Positions 54,976 through 62,754 of a stretch of DNA of 64,000 bases are shown here, in pieces. The translations under genes and the position numbers were made by a program. The stretch is from Taklimakanibacter deserti. GTDB taxonomy: Bacteria > Pseudomonadota > Alphaproteobacteria > Rhizobiales > Aestuariivirgaceae. The notes under the pieces are model-generated. The model did no database searches and had not been told where the DNA came from. It saw only the letters and a program-made list of their open reading frames with translations. Position 1 is the stretch's first letter. Every line of letters starts with the position of its first letter. The stretch lies in the NCBI GenBank assembly GCA_003574785.1, contig QORU01000026.1:6499-70498 (forward strand), written 5' to 3'.

Positions 54976-55116
54976 TCAGATATTCATCGATGAGCTGGCG
55001 ATAGCGCGTCGGTCCGGAGCTTGGGAAAGGCCGCCATGCACGACGCTCACTCCGACCGGCCGGATGCGCTCGAACGCCGCCTGATAGGTGCCGCGGTCGG
55101 AATGATAGGCATCATC
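54976..55116 (-). pseudogene. MBL-fold gene 3' fragment, copy A
   Basis: On the minus strand this matches the last about 55 codons of the intact MBL gene at 60168-60926, but with drift and small deletions. Recognisable pieces are DDAYHSDRGTYQAAFERIRP and VSVVHGG. It lacks a start and the metal sites, so it is a relic left at the edge of the toxin array. Confidence 0.75.
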
Positions 55117-55132
55117 CTCCGGCGATTCGCGC

Positions 55133-55172
55133 TTGACATCGTGGGCCAAACGGTAGGATTGGGAAATATCAA
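55133..55172 (+). repeat. Leader element of toxin cassette 1 (40 bp)
   Basis: TTGACATCGTGGGCCAAACG then GTAGGATTGGGAAATATCAA; near-identical to 58452-58491 and related to 8721-8760. TTGACA and TAGGAT (55154-55159) resemble promoter hexamers but are 15 nt apart, short for sigma-70. A small hairpin CGGAG...CTCCG follows, and the rest (55173-55376) is a leader with no ORF, homologous to 58492-58695. Confidence 0.5.
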
Positions 55173-55376
55173 GATCGGAGTTGTTAGGCTCCGACTTCAC
55201 TAGCCGCGTTGGATAGCCGGGCCTAACCGGCCCGTACGGTCATCCACTTAGCGGCTCCCAGGGCGTTTCATTTCGTTTCTGAATAGAAACTCCGCAATCC
55301 TCCAGATCATCAAACTCCCTAAGGCTGACCGAACGCGCGTCAGCCTCCATCCCAACTCTGACAAAGGATCATCCGA

Positions 55377-56705
55377 ATGGTTCTCGATCGCCGAGAGAGG
55401 CATGGCCTCGTGCAAGCTTTACTACGTGCGCATAACAGGAAGTATGGGGGTAATCTTCTCGAGAATGTCGCACAAAGCGGCACGGCATCTGGCGATGGAA
55501 GCTACGGCGAGCCCGTTTTTGGAGGAGCAAGATTTTTCTCCTCATCACAGTCGGGCGTGACGACTGGCGACCAAGTTGCAAGTCAATCGTACAAGCTTAT
55601 ACCGACGCCTCGTTCTCATCCATTCCTCGATTCGGCAAGATTCTCCTATACCGGCGAGGTTGTCGACACGGCGAAAGCCGGCGGCTTTCCTGCTTTCAAG
55701 GAAGCGCCCAGAACTTTACCACGGCTGGTTAATCCGCAGACCATCTATGACCCGCCATTGGCGGTCTATGCAGCCAACAGCACTGAGCACAAACCGACCG
55801 GCGGATACCTTCTCGGCAAGACGCTTGACCTGAATAAACATCCGGCGACAAATGCCACAAGAGCACATCCTGTTGCGCTTGCAACACAATTGGAATCTGG
55901 CTAAACAAGGGCATATCAAAGCGGGGAGGATACAAAGACGGGATTCAATAATCCTAGAATTGATACGTTGCGCCGACGGTCATGGGGTCATGACGGAACT
56001 GCGGAGACCACCCCGCCGGGACATCGCCCAGCCACTTCGCGTCTGGCCGACGGTGGACCAGATATGGCCAAGGAAGCTCCGTACCGAGAGAAAAAAATGC
56101 CAGAAGTTCGCTACCCGACGTCCGGCGAAATCTGGTCAGAGTTCTTAGGAGGAATTGGCAAAGGCATTGCTCAGACATTTGCAGATATGGCGTTCGATGA
56201 CGCCAAAGCCCGGCAGGCTATAGTCGACGGCATCTATATTGATACCCCAAATCCTGAGTTGTTTAGGCCACCAACAAGTCCATGGGACGATACCGGCAGG
56301 AAGATTGCATCGGGATTAATGGTGGTAATTGCGCCGGCGACGCTCAGAAGAAAGGGAAAAACTTGGCGAGGCAAGATAATTGGGAAGGTTACGCCTCCAA
56401 AACACCTGAAACCCGGGACCGTTCCGTTTGGCAATTATATGCACGAAAAAATCGCAGAATTTTTGAAGGAGTCGTACCCAAAAACTAGATTCCGTAATAA
56501 TGTCAAAACCGGCCAAAAGGGACCTGATATGGAGTATCAGTATGATCTGGATCCGGGCTTCGAAATTCTAGATATTAAAACGAACAAACCGCATAGCCAA
56601 AAGCAACTGAATCGGCAAATCCAGAACTGGGGATACGAAGAATCAAGGGTCAGAGCTATAAGTTATGACGAGGAAGGTAATATTTACGATGGATTTGGTG
56701 ACTAG
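55377..56705 (+). pseudogene. Polymorphic-toxin-like gene 1 with nuclease-type C-terminus, interrupted by in-frame TAA
   Basis: One open frame runs from ATG 55377 to the stop at 56703-56705, broken only by a TAA at 55902-55904. If read through, the product has 442 sense codons. Residues 1-128 (MVLDRRERHGLVQALLRAHN...NPQTIYDPP) are shared with gene 2 at 58696. The C-terminal about 150 residues look like a PD-(D/E)XK nuclease: NYMHEKIAEFLKESYPKTRF (Glu helix), GPDMEYQYDL (Asp), FEILDIKTNK (DxK). A start at 55968 could still yield the C-terminal part (245 residues). No signal peptide, PAAR or VgrG-like domain is visible. GC content is visibly lower than in the neighbours. Confidence 0.65.
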
Positions 56706-57438
56706 CCCGGATTCTGCTGGCTGGGCGCTCGCAGAGGAAGGGAAGTATCAACAAGCCCTTGACGCATATAATGAAGCGAAAACCCGAGGTTTGAATTTAA
56801 CGCCCCCGGATCACGTGAACTGCGGACTTTTTTTGTTGTGTTTGGAAAACTATGAAGAAGCATTGGCTCAATTTAGAGAGGCGACCGAGCTAAAGGAAAT
56901 GCCGCACAGGAAAGACGAGGGATCACATCTCGAATACGAGGGAGTTGCCCAATGGCTGATGGGCAGACATGCTGAGGCTGTGATCGCGTGGCGATATAGG
57001 GTGTCAGGTATCCTAAGTGGGAAAATTCTCTATACCGACTTCGCTGGAGGCGCATCGGATGGATTGTTGCTCTGGTATGCAGCTGTTACACTGAAGGATC
57101 ATGATTTACTCAACTACACGATGGATTATTTTCGCAAGTTATCGACCTTTGGCCATCTTGCATGTTGGCCGGGGCCTCTGGTCGACCTTGCTTTGGGGAT
57201 AAAATCCGCTGAAGTAATCTTCCAGCAGCGCTTTGGTAGCAACAAATTATTAGGCTGGCTGCGGAGGAAAGATTTTTTGCGGCGGAGGGAACTCGTAAAT
57301 GCTCTCTTTTATTTTGCTGTGAGGCACAGGCTGGATGGTCAAGAGCATGAGTGCCGAAGATTGATGGCCAAGGTTGTCCAGATAGAGAACCCGTTGATTG
57401 AGCTCGAGTGGTATCTGGCTCGTGGAGAACTTTCGTAA
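56689..57438 (+). CDS. TPR-like protein, putative immunity protein of toxin 1
   Basis: The ATG at 56689 (AGGAAGG upstream) overlaps the toxin gene end by 17 bp; an in-frame ATG at 56665 is possible. The 249-residue product has tetratricopeptide-like helical pairs: SAGWALAEEGKYQQALDAYN, VNCGLFLLCLENYEEALAQF and QWLMGRHAEAVIAW. No signal peptide. Helical-repeat proteins overlapping a toxin gene end are typical immunity partners. The gene is AT-rich, unlike the flanking operons. Function inferred from position. Confidence 0.6.
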   Translation: MDLVTSPDSAGWALAEEGKYQQALDAYNEAKTRGLNLTPPDHVNCGLFLLCLENYEEALAQFREATELKEMPHRKDEGSHLEYEGVAQWLMGRHAEAVIAWRYRVSGILSGKILYTDFAGGASDGLLLWYAAVTLKDHDLLNYTMDYFRKLSTFGHLACWPGPLVDLALGIKSAEVIFQQRFGSNKLLGWLRRKDFLRRRELVNALFYFAVRHRLDGQEHECRRLMAKVVQIENPLIELEWYLARGELS

Positions 57439-57466
57439 TCGTCTGATGAAGCGTCAATCAGCACCG

Positions 57467-57538
57467 CCCTGGAGCGATCCCGATGAAGATTGTATATTTT
57501 TACCGAAGCCGCCTAACAGACGGAAGAAGAAGAGGTAG
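57467..57538 (+). pseudogene. Orphan toxin-2 tail
   Basis: These 24 codons are (one residue apart, Cys for Gly) the last 24 of the gene at 58696-59454: PWSDPDED.IFLPKPPNRRKKKR plus TAG. Nothing upstream in frame belongs to a toxin. It is the end of a lost toxin gene and directly precedes the first copy of its immunity gene. Confidence 0.85.
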
Positions 57539-57544
57539 CGACCA

Positions 57545-58189
57545 GTGAAGAGAATCGATCTCCGCGCTTTGCTAAAGCAAGTGGAGCCTCATAGAAATGA
57601 GGTAGTGGAGATCGATGGGGTATCGATGCCAAAGAGCGCGGCCATGCTGCTGTCCGGTCTCGCAACTGAAACCGAGTGGAATGTGCGCATCGAACTCTAT
57701 GGGTGCGCCATCTCTGAATGCGGATTGGCTGACAATACCGCAGCTGCCGTCAAGTTGGCGCAGGCGTACCATCAGGAGTTCCCTCATTACATATCGTTGA
57801 TGACTTTATCCGGAGCATTGTTTGAGAATAATGAGCAGGAGGCGGGGCTTTTGCACGCCAGGGAAGCCCTTGAACTGGCTATCCAGAGGCAAGGGGGCGT
57901 GAATGATGCGGCGGGAAACCTGGTTCGGCTGTCCGTCAAGACAGGTACAGTTGAGACGGTGAACGAGGCTATGGAGACGCTCATCGACTCTACAGACGTA
58001 CCGCGCACGGGAGACTGCGTGTTGGACATCGACTGGTGTGACGATGCAGAGGCGCTTGGCGCCGATATGGAGTTGATATCCTGGATCAGGGCGGTCGCCG
58101 AAACACAAATGTCGCACACGGAGCGCGAACGCGAACGTGAGTCCAGAGAGCGAGCCAAACAGAAGTATAGAGAAGATCGTGGTGGATGA
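57545..58189 (+). CDS. Putative immunity protein 2, copy a
   Basis: GTG start at 57545 with AGAGG upstream; 214 residues. MKRIDLRALLKQVEPHRNEV, DNTAAAVKLAQAYHQEFPHY and GLLHAREALELAIQRQGGVN suggest a helical-repeat protein, ending in a charged Arg/Glu tail (RERERESRERAKQKYRED). It differs from copy b at 9 of 214 residues, several clustered at YGC/HTL. It follows the orphan toxin tail by 6 bp. Immunity against toxin 2 is inferred. Confidence 0.65.
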   Translation: MKRIDLRALLKQVEPHRNEVVEIDGVSMPKSAAMLLSGLATETEWNVRIELYGCAISECGLADNTAAAVKLAQAYHQEFPHYISLMTLSGALFENNEQEAGLLHAREALELAIQRQGGVNDAAGNLVRLSVKTGTVETVNEAMETLIDSTDVPRTGDCVLDIDWCDDAEALGADMELISWIRAVAETQMSHTERERERESRERAKQKYREDRGG

Positions 58190-58251
58190 ATGATGCACCC
58201 AGGCGATTTCTGCCACACCGCAGTTCGAGGCTTATTGGGTTATTGCGCCGC

Positions 58252-58428
58252 TCACTTCGCCGTCACATGGCACCCTGCCTTGCGCAAACCTGCCAGATAG
58301 TCATCGATGAGCTGGCGATAGCGCGTCGGTCCGAAGCTCGGGAAATGGCCGCCATGCACGACGGCGACCGCGTTGAAGCGCTTCGAAAGTCGCCTGATAG
58401 GCGGCTCGGTCGGAATGATAGGCATATC
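58252..58428 (-). pseudogene. MBL-fold gene 3' fragment, copy B
   Basis: Minus-strand remnant of the last about 59 codons of the MBL gene: VVHGGHFPSFGPTRYRQLID and YLAGLRKAGCHVTAK are intact, but upstream sequence has a frameshift (the AYHSDR segment is in another frame). No start and no metal motif. Confidence 0.8.
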
Positions 58429-58451
58429 CTGCCGGCCGCGGCGATTGGCGC

Positions 58452-58491
58452 TTGACATCGTGGGCCAAACGGTAGGATTGGGAAATTTCAA
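58452..58491 (+). repeat. Leader element of toxin cassette 2 (40 bp)
   Basis: Near-identical to 55133-55172. It begins TTGACATCGTGGGCCAAACG and is followed by CGGAG...CTCCG and a leader of about 200 nt up to the toxin-2 ATG (58696). The leader holds no ORF. Confidence 0.5.
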
Positions 58492-58695
58492 GATCGGAGT
58501 TACTAGGCTCCGACTTCAATGGCTGTGTTGGATGGCCGGGCTTATCCGGACCATACCCGGCAACCCCGTTAGCGCCTCCCAGAGCGCTTCATTCATTTCC
58601 GAATAGAATCCCGCAATCCTTCAGGTCATCAAACTCCTGAGGGCTGACCGAGCACGCGTCGGCCCCATCCCAACTCCAACAAAAGGATCAACCGA

Positions 58696-59454
58696 ATGGT
58701 TCTCGATCGCCGAGATAGGCATGGCCTCGTGCAAGCTTTACTACGTGCGCATAACAGGAAGTATGGGGATAATTCCCTCGACAATGTCGCGCAAACCGGT
58801 ATGGCATCGGGCGATGAAAGCTATAGCGAGCCCGCGTTTGGAGGAACGAGATTTCCCTTCGCATCGCAGCTGGGCATGACGACAAGCGAGGAAGCTGCAA
58901 GTCAATCGCGTGAGCTGATACCGACGCCTCGTCCTTACCCATTCCGTGAACCGACAAGATCCTCCTATCCCGGTGAAGTTGCTGACAGGGTGAAGGCTCG
59001 CGGCATTCCAGCGCATAACCAGCCTGCTTTCACGGAAGCGCCCGGCACTTCATCACGGCCGGCAAATCCGCAGACCATTTATAACCGTCCATTTGCGGTC
59101 AAAACGGCGAGCGTCCTCCCATGGAGATACTTGGATTATTTATGGGAAAGATCCCCTTCTTATTGCCCACCCATGGACGACAATCTCACATTTCCTCCAT
59201 TAATCTATCAAGATAAGGCACCACTTACTGAAGCTGACAAGGATCATTGCCACGATCAATTTTTTCATGACAATGAACAATGCCACAAGAACTACGGCTA
59301 TAGCCCGGAAGCTTGGCGTAAATGCCACGAGCGCGCCCTCGAAATTCGTGACCTGTGCCTGAGAGGCGAAAAAGAAACAAGGCCCTGGAGCGATCCCGAT
59401 GAAGATGGTATATTTTTACCGAAGCCGCCTAACAGACGGAAGAAGAAGAGGTAG
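58696..59454 (+). CDS. Polymorphic-toxin-like protein 2 with Cys/His-rich C-terminus
   Basis: 252 residues from ATG 58696 (AAAGGATCAACCGA upstream). Residues 1-128 resemble toxin 1 (MVLDRRDRHGLVQALLRAHN, RELIPTPRPYPF, NPQTIYNRPFAV). After that the sequences diverge fully. The C-terminal part contains EADKDHCHDQFFHDNEQCHK, AWRKCHERALEIRDLCLRG and a basic tail PPNRRKKKR. The Cys/His pattern suggests metal binding or disulfides. No catalytic family recognised. It is 6 bp before its putative immunity gene. Effector role is inferred from architecture. Confidence 0.6.
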   Translation: MVLDRRDRHGLVQALLRAHNRKYGDNSLDNVAQTGMASGDESYSEPAFGGTRFPFASQLGMTTSEEAASQSRELIPTPRPYPFREPTRSSYPGEVADRVKARGIPAHNQPAFTEAPGTSSRPANPQTIYNRPFAVKTASVLPWRYLDYLWERSPSYCPPMDDNLTFPPLIYQDKAPLTEADKDHCHDQFFHDNEQCHKNYGYSPEAWRKCHERALEIRDLCLRGEKETRPWSDPDEDGIFLPKPPNRRKKKR

Positions 59455-59460
59455 CGACCA

Positions 59461-60105
59461 GTGAAGAGAATCGATCTCCGCGCTTTGCTAAAACAAGTGG
59501 AGCCTCATAGAAATGAGGTAGTGGAGGTCGATGGGGTATCTATGCCAAAGAGCGCGGCCATGCTGCTGTCTGGTCTCGCAACTGAAACCGAGTGGAATGT
59601 GCGCATCGAACTCCATACGCTCGCTATCTCTGAATGCGGATGGGCTGACAATACCGCAGCTGCCGTCAAGTTGGCGCAGGCGTACCATCAGGAGTTTCCG
59701 CATTACACATCGTTGATGACTTTATCCAGAGCATTGTTTGAGAATAATGAGCAGGAGGCGGGACTTTTGCACGCCAGAGAAGCCCTTGAACTGGCTATCC
59801 AGAGGCAAGGGGGCGTGAATGATGCGGCGGGAAACCTGGTTCGGCTGTCCGTCAAGACAGGTTCAGTCGAGACGGTGAACGAGGCCATGGAGGCGCTCAT
59901 CGACTCTACAGACGTACCGCGCACGGGAGACTGCGTGTTGGACATCGACTGGTGTGACGATGCAGAGGCGCTTGGCGCCGATATGGAGTTGATATCCTGG
60001 ATCAGGGCGGTCGCCGAAACACAAATGTCGCACACGGAGCGCGAACGCGAACGTGAGTCCAGAGAGCGAGCCAAACAGAAGTATAGAGAAGATCGTGGTG
60101 GATGA
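59461..60105 (+). CDS. Putative immunity protein 2, copy b
   Basis: GTG start at 59461; 214 residues, about 96 percent identical to copy a. Differences include EVDG for EIDG, HTL for YGC and AMEALID for AMETLID. It is paired with the intact toxin 2 and converges on the MBL gene (62-bp gap). The shared charged tail suggests a helical C-terminus. Confidence 0.65.
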   Translation: MKRIDLRALLKQVEPHRNEVVEVDGVSMPKSAAMLLSGLATETEWNVRIELHTLAISECGWADNTAAAVKLAQAYHQEFPHYTSLMTLSRALFENNEQEAGLLHAREALELAIQRQGGVNDAAGNLVRLSVKTGSVETVNEAMEALIDSTDVPRTGDCVLDIDWCDDAEALGADMELISWIRAVAETQMSHTERERERESRERAKQKYREDRGG

Positions 60106-60167
60106 ATGATGCACCCAGGCGATTTCTGCCACACCGCAGTTCGAGGCTTATTGGGTTATTGCGCCGC

Positions 60168-60926
60168 TCACTTCGCCGTCAGATGGCACCCTGCCTTGCG
60201 CAAGCCCGCCAGATACTCATCGATGAGCTGGCGGTAGCGCGTCGGTCCGAAGCTCGGGAAATGGCCGCCATGCACGACGCTCACCGCGAGCGGCCTGATG
60301 CGCTCGAACGTCGCTTGATAGGCGGCGCGGTCGGAATGATAGGCATCATCGATCAACGGGCCGTCATAGACGACGTCGCCTGAGAGGAAGATGCCGGTCT
60401 TCCTCTCGAAGAGGCCGATGCCGCCCGGCGAATGGCCGGGCGTGTGCACGACCTCGAAAGCGCGGTCGCCGAGATCGATCACATTTCCATCTTCGAGCAA
60501 GCGCTCCGCCGGCGCGGGGGCGATGCGGTAGCTCTCCGTCTTCCAGCCTTGGGGCAGGCGATCGAACATCTCTTCCGTCGCATATTTGTCGGCGAGGGTG
60601 AGGTCGCCCCGCGGATCGGCCAGGATATCGGCTTCGGCCGTATGCACGAGGCGGTGCGCGAATTCGTGATGGCAGCCTATATGGTCGAAATGCGTATGGC
60701 TGGCGACGCAGAACAGCGGCCTCTCGCTCAGGCGCGCCACATGTTTCTTCAGGCTGAAATGGCCGAGCCCTGAATCGAACAGCAGGTCGCGGTCGCGCCC
60801 GCGCACATGCCACATATTGCAGCGGTAGAATGGCTTGATCCACGGCTCATGGATGAGCGTGACATCGTCGCCCAGGCGGATCGTCTCATACCATTCATGC
60901 GCTTGCGCCGCCGCGAGCTCTGCCAT
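60168..60926 (-). CDS. MBL-fold metallo-hydrolase (intact copy)
   Basis: 252 residues with canonical metal motif VASHTHFDHIGCHHEFAHR (HTHFDH, about residue 77), third His in VVHTPGHSPGGIGLFE, the Asp in FLSGDVVYDGPLIDDAYHSD and late His in VSVVHGGHFPSFGP. This is a glyoxalase II/AHL-lactonase-like layout. It follows the ABC ATPase gene by 4 bp. Its 3' end was copied into the toxin array (copies A and B). Substrate unknown. Confidence 0.85.
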   Translation of the reverse strand: MAELAAAQAHEWYETIRLGDDVTLIHEPWIKPFYRCNMWHVRGRDRDLLFDSGLGHFSLKKHVARLSERPLFCVASHTHFDHIGCHHEFAHRLVHTAEADILADPRGDLTLADKYATEEMFDRLPQGWKTESYRIAPAPAERLLEDGNVIDLGDRAFEVVHTPGHSPGGIGLFERKTGIFLSGDVVYDGPLIDDAYHSDRAAYQATFERIRPLAVSVVHGGHFPSFGPTRYRQLIDEYLAGLRKAGCHLTAK

Positions 60927-60930
60927 TCCG

Positions 60931-61974
60931 CTACCTCGTCAGCACCAGAACATGGCGGGGATCGCAGGCGAATTCAACCACATCGCCCGCTCGGACGGCG
61001 GCGTCGGCAGGCAATCGCGCCAGGAGGTCGATTTGCGCGGCGCGCTCGGGCGCCGCCGTGACGCGCTTGAAGCTTCCCTGGAAGACGACATCGCCGACCT
61101 TCGCCCGTCCGAGCGCCAGCGGCCCGTCGCCGATGGCGACATGCTCGGGCCGCAAGGCGAGAGCGACGTCCGCTCCAGTGGCCGCGTCGGTGTTGAGCCG
61201 CCAGGTGCCGAATGGGGTTTCGATCTCGCGGGAGGATGTGACGCGGCCCGGAAAGATCGTGCTTTCGCCCATGAACGTCGCGCTGAAGCGGCTGCCGGGC
61301 CTCGAATAGACGCGTTCCGCCGGTCCTTCATCCTCGATCCGGCCATGGTTCATCACCACGCAGTGATCGGCGAGCGCCATGGCCTCTTCCTGGTCATGGG
61401 TGACATGGACAAAAGCCGTGCCGACGCGCTTCTGGATGGCCTTGAGCTCGTCCTGCATCTGCCGCCGGAGCTTGAGATCAAGCGCGCCCAAAGGCTCATC
61501 GAGCAGCAGCACCGAGGGCTCGACGACGAGCGCACGGGCAAGCGCCACGCGCTGGCGCTGGCCGCCCGAAAGCTGATGCGGCTTCTTGTCGAAGGCTTCG
61601 GCGAGGCCGACCAGCGCCAGGACGTCGCGTGCTCGCCGGTCTCGCTCGGGCCGCGCCAGCCCACGCATGCGCAGGCCGAAACCGACATTGTTGCCGACCG
61701 TCATATGCGGGAACAGCGCATAATCCTGGAAGACCGTGGTGGTCGGCCGCTTCGCGGGCGGCATGCTGGTGCAGTCCTCGCCCTCGATGAGCACTTGTCC
61801 TTCGCTGGGCTCGAGGAAGCCGCCCAGGATCGACAGCAAGGTGGTCTTGCCCGAACCCGAGGGGCCGAGCAGGACCGTATAGCTTTCGGGTGCGATGTCG
61901 AGCGAGACATGATCGAGCGCGCGCATGCTGCCGAAGAGCCGGGAGACATTCTTGACCTGGACCAGGGCTGTCAT
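60931..61974 (-). CDS. Polyamine/Fe-type ABC transporter ATP-binding protein (PotA-like)
   Basis: ATG 61974 gives 347 residues. Walker [22 protein letters not shown]-loop TVFQDYALFPHMTVGNNVGF, signature LSGGQRQRVALARALV, Walker B VLLLDEPLGALDLKLRRQMQ, H-loop FVHVTHDQEEAMALAD, then a TOBE domain (LALRPEHVAIG). It overlaps the permease gene by 4 bp. A spermidine/putrescine-type uptake system is the best family match. Confidence 0.9.
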   Translation of the reverse strand: MTALVQVKNVSRLFGSMRALDHVSLDIAPESYTVLLGPSGSGKTTLLSILGGFLEPSEGQVLIEGEDCTSMPPAKRPTTTVFQDYALFPHMTVGNNVGFGLRMRGLARPERDRRARDVLALVGLAEAFDKKPHQLSGGQRQRVALARALVVEPSVLLLDEPLGALDLKLRRQMQDELKAIQKRVGTAFVHVTHDQEEAMALADHCVVMNHGRIEDEGPAERVYSRPGSRFSATFMGESTIFPGRVTSSREIETPFGTWRLNTDAATGADVALALRPEHVAIGDGPLALGRAKVGDVVFQGSFKRVTAAPERAAQIDLLARLPADAAVRAGDVVEFACDPRHVLVLTR

Positions 61975-62753
61975 GATTTGGGTTTCCGGAAGAGAGCGAT
62001 CTCGAACAGGAGTACGAAGACGATGGAGATGAGGAAGACGAGCGCCCCCACCGCATTGGTCTTGGGGTTGAGGCCGGAGCGCAGGAGGTTCCAGATCTCG
62101 ACCGGCAAGGTCGTGTCGAAGCGGGTGAGCAGGAAGGAGATGACGAACTCGTCCCAGGAGAAGGTCATCGACAAAAAGAAGCTCGCGAACAAGGCCGGCC
62201 ATAGCATCGGCGCGGTGACGAGCGCCAGCACTTGCCATTCCTTGGCGCCGAGATCGCGTGCTGCGCGCTCGATATTCGCCTGGTGCTCGCCCATCTGGCT
62301 GTAGAGGATAGCGAAGCAGAGCGGCAGGTTGATCACCACATGGCCGATGCCGGCGGCGGTGAGCGACTTGGGCATGCCGATGCGGTTGAAGAGCACGAGC
62401 AACCCCATGCCGATGATGAGATAGCTCACCGTCAGCGGCAAGGTGATGAGGCCGCGCAAAAGGGCTGAGGCCGGCAGCACGAAGCGGGCGAAGCCCCAGG
62501 CGGCGAGGAAACCGAGGAGCGTCGCGAGCGCCGATGAGATGACGGCAACAAGAAGCGAGTTCCCGAGCGCAGAAGTGAGCCTCTGGTCGGCGAGCACCGT
62601 CTGGTACCAGCGCAAGGACGGACCCGAGAAAGGCGGGATCGGGAAGGATGTCGCCTGGAAGGAGAACAGCACCAGGGTCACGACGGGGAGGAAGATGAAG
62701 CCGTAGACGAGGCCGGCATAGACGATGGTGATCGCGCGCATGCCGCCTTTCAT
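61971..62753 (-). CDS. ABC transporter permease, PotC-like
   Basis: ATG 62753 gives 260 residues. Hydrophobic segments start AITIVYAGLVYGFIFLPVVT; EAA-type loop ARDLGAKEWQVLALVTAPML; it ends in FLISIVFVLLFEIALFRKPK. Inner-membrane partner of the PotB-like permease that precedes it by one base. Confidence 0.87.
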   Translation of the reverse strand: MKGGMRAITIVYAGLVYGFIFLPVVTLVLFSFQATSFPIPPFSGPSLRWYQTVLADQRLTSALGNSLLVAVISSALATLLGFLAAWGFARFVLPASALLRGLITLPLTVSYLIIGMGLLVLFNRIGMPKSLTAAGIGHVVINLPLCFAILYSQMGEHQANIERAARDLGAKEWQVLALVTAPMLWPALFASFFLSMTFSWDEFVISFLLTRFDTTLPVEIWNLLRSGLNPKTNAVGALVFLISIVFVLLFEIALFRKPKS

Positions 62754-62754
62754 G

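Larger units (their letters stand above)
57467..60344 (+). repeat. Tandem duplication with exact 1916-bp offset
   Basis: The block 57467-58428 (toxin-2 tail, immunity gene 2a, MBL 3' end) recurs at 59383-60344 with every landmark shifted by 1916 bp: immunity starts 57545/59461, MBL stops 58252/60168. Between them lies the complete toxin-2 leader and N-terminal region. This is a recent tandem duplication or homologous module insertion. Confidence 0.85.

Noticed and set aside
55133..55159. TTGACA/TAGGAT as a firm sigma-70 promoter for the toxin genes
   Set aside because: Spacing is only 15 nt and the element also occurs beside an MBL gene; kept as a repeat rather than a promoter call.
54976..55200. 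Minus-strand frame of 74 codons as a real gene
   Set aside because: Degraded MBL 3' fragment joined to the toxin leader.
58252..58491. Minus-strand frame of 79 codons as a real gene
   Set aside because: It is the 3' end of the MBL gene joined to leader sequence; no metal site and no ribosome-binding site.
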